Positions 63,019 to 64,000 of a stretch of 64,000 bases of DNA are shown one piece after another (positions within the stretch are counted from its first letter, which is position 1; every line of letters starts with the position of its first letter). Origin of the DNA: Deltaproteobacteria bacterium (GTDB lineage Bacteria; SZUA-79; Acidulodesulfobacterales; Acidulodesulfobacteraceae); contig JAMDCP010000018.1 of assembly GCA_023489335.1 (NCBI GenBank), positions 62,001-126,000 on the forward strand, written 5' to 3'. Below the pieces are notes generated by a model that was not told the DNA's origin, searched no databases, and worked only from the letters and a program-made list of their open reading frames with translations. Position numbers and translations under genes: made by a program.

Positions 63019-64000
63019 ATGAAAACCGTTACAAAGGAAGATATAGTTTATCTATTTTCCCAAAAATCCGACATTCCGCTCTCATTTACCGATATTAAGC
63101 ATAATCTAAATATCACATCGGCTAAAACACTATTATCCGTAAAAAATATTCTTGATTTAATGGTGAATAACGGCGAGCTGATACTTACCAAAGGTGAGAA
63201 ATATGCGTACCCCCAAAAATTGCATTTAATTCAGGGAAAAGTTCTTTCAAAAAGGCGTAACTATGCCTTTGTGAGCGATGATTCCGGCGGAGGGGGGGAT
63301 ATTTTTGTTAAAAATTCCGATATCGGCGATGCAATATATGGAGATACCGTTATCTTAAAAATAATACCCGATAATTCTTATTATTTAAAAAAGAGAAAGC
63401 GGGAAAAATTAAAAGCGCAGGGTAAACAGGGTAAATTTGAAAGCAGGCGTGGAAGGGTCATAAGGATAATAAAAAGGGAACTAAAAAATTTTAAAGCAGT
63501 TGCAAGGGTTGAAAAAAGCATAGCAATTTTAACCCCTATTGCTCCGGAATTCGATGGTTCGTTCTATTTTGATTTACATAGATTTAAAGATAGGGATAAA
63601 TTAAAAAACGGGGCTATAGTAAATGCGGTTTTGCCGGATACTAACGATTTTTCTTCACGAATGGCATTAGTGGATAAGATATTGGGCGATATCGAAACAA
63701 GGGGAACGGAAGAGGATATTATTATAAATAAATACAATATATATGAATTTTTTGATGAGCGCGCCGTTAAGGAACTTAAAAAAATACCCGCAGATTTTGA
63801 AGAAAATCCGGCAACAAGCGGGGAGAGAACCGATTTAACCGCTTTGCCGTTTATAACGATAGACGGCGAAGACGCTAAAGATTTTGACGATGCGGTTTAT
63901 CTGGAAGGTTCGGAAAAAGGCAATAACTATAAGCTTTATGTTGCCATAGCCGATGTTTCCTGTTTTGTCGGGGATGGCAGTTATTTAGATCAGGAAGCGT
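63019..64000 (+). CDS. rnr: Ribonuclease R, N-terminal part (3' end outside window)
   Basis: Processive 3'-5' exoribonuclease of the RNB family. The frame runs open from the ATG at 63019 to the window end (327 codons). N-terminal winged-helix region (DIVYLFSQKSD ... LVNN), cold-shock OB domains (GKVLSKRRNYAFVSDD; GDIFVKNSDIGDA), and the start of the RNB catalytic domain with TIDGEDAKDFDDAV, which carries the metal-binding aspartates, then YVAIADVS. A Lys/Arg-rich patch near residue 118 is typical. The catalytic domain is truncated by the window edge only. Confidence 0.93.
   Translation, partial: MKTVTKEDIVYLFSQKSDIPLSFTDIKHNLNITSAKTLLSVKNILDLMVNNGELILTKGEKYAYPQKLHLIQGKVLSKRRNYAFVSDDSGGGGDIFVKNSDIGDAIYGDTVILKIIPDNSYYLKKRKREKLKAQGKQGKFESRRGRVIRIIKRELKNFKAVARVEKSIAILTPIAPEFDGSFYFDLHRFKDRDKLKNGAIVNAVLPDTNDFSSRMALVDKILGDIETRGTEEDIIINKYNIYEFFDERAVKELKKIPADFEENPATSGERTDLTALPFITIDGEDAKDFDDAVYLEGSEKGNNYKLYVAIADVSCFVGDGSYLDQEA

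Overview
The window is an AT-rich bacterial chromosome segment with a mostly co-directional gene layout, many very short or overlapping gene junctions, and little intergenic space. Gene content points to an anaerobic or facultatively anaerobic Gram-negative bacterium with an active sulfur metabolism: a tetrathionate/polysulfide-reductase-like molybdoenzyme operon, a TauE/SafE exporter, a YeeE/YedE sulfur-compound permease, TusA, two DsrE-like proteins and an exported rhodanese. The mix suggests the former Deltaproteobacteria (for example the Sva0485/SZUA-79 acidophilic sulfur bacteria), but this is inference from gene content and no rRNA gene is present to test it.

Layout. 1-8884: housekeeping cluster pyrH(partial)-frr-uppS-cdsA-dxr, a small opposite-strand hypothetical, gamma carbonic anhydrase, Ppx/GppA, guaB, guaA. 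8892-17438: dnaE, accA, a GAF/HD-GYP signalling protein with a Cys-rich insert, and cobQ. 17444-24947: ftsX-ftsE-thiE on the minus strand, then on the plus strand a small Lys/Ala/Pro-rich lipoprotein, an EnvC-like coiled coil without its peptidase domain, ctpA, a divergent polysaccharide deacetylase, pyrF and a SPOUT rRNA methyltransferase. 24963-27438: lexA with a GTTC-N7-GTTC operator inside its own promoter, followed by a Type II-like restriction-modification pair; this block is bracketed by a perfect 21-bp direct repeat. 27617-34137: cold-shock protein, typA, C-N hydrolase, GNAT, a rare PyrK-PyrD fusion and an endonuclease III-related glycosylase.

34188-42969 is the most coherent accessory system: a PhnD-like binding protein, a NarX-type kinase and a NarL-type regulator directly upstream of a TtrB-TtrC-TtrA-like Fe-S/NrfD/molybdopterin reductase operon. 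A TauE/SafE permease and an old-yellow-enzyme oxidoreductase follow. 45445-51321 is a decayed integrative region next to a tRNA-Leu(CAA): a 185-bp multi-hairpin element, a VapBC-type module, an orphan antitoxin-like gene, two frameshifted tyrosine recombinases and an uncharacterised membrane/coiled-coil protein. A solo TnpB (IS200/IS605 type) with terminal hairpins follows.

52921-64000 returns to chromosomal genes: a PilN-like protein, malate dehydrogenase, then a minus-strand sulfur-relay operon (tusA, yedE, unknown membrane protein, two dsrE-like genes, a 56-codon gene, rhodanese), an NHL-repeat protein, a TetR regulator whose promoter sits between two identical operators, cobO, a DUF3857/transglutaminase protein, tRNA-Leu(CAG) and the 5' part of rnr. 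The reductase operon and the sulfur-relay operon together suggest reduction of sulfur oxyanions or polysulfide outside the cytoplasm, uptake of a sulfur species, and protein-bound persulfide handling inside. That link is inference.
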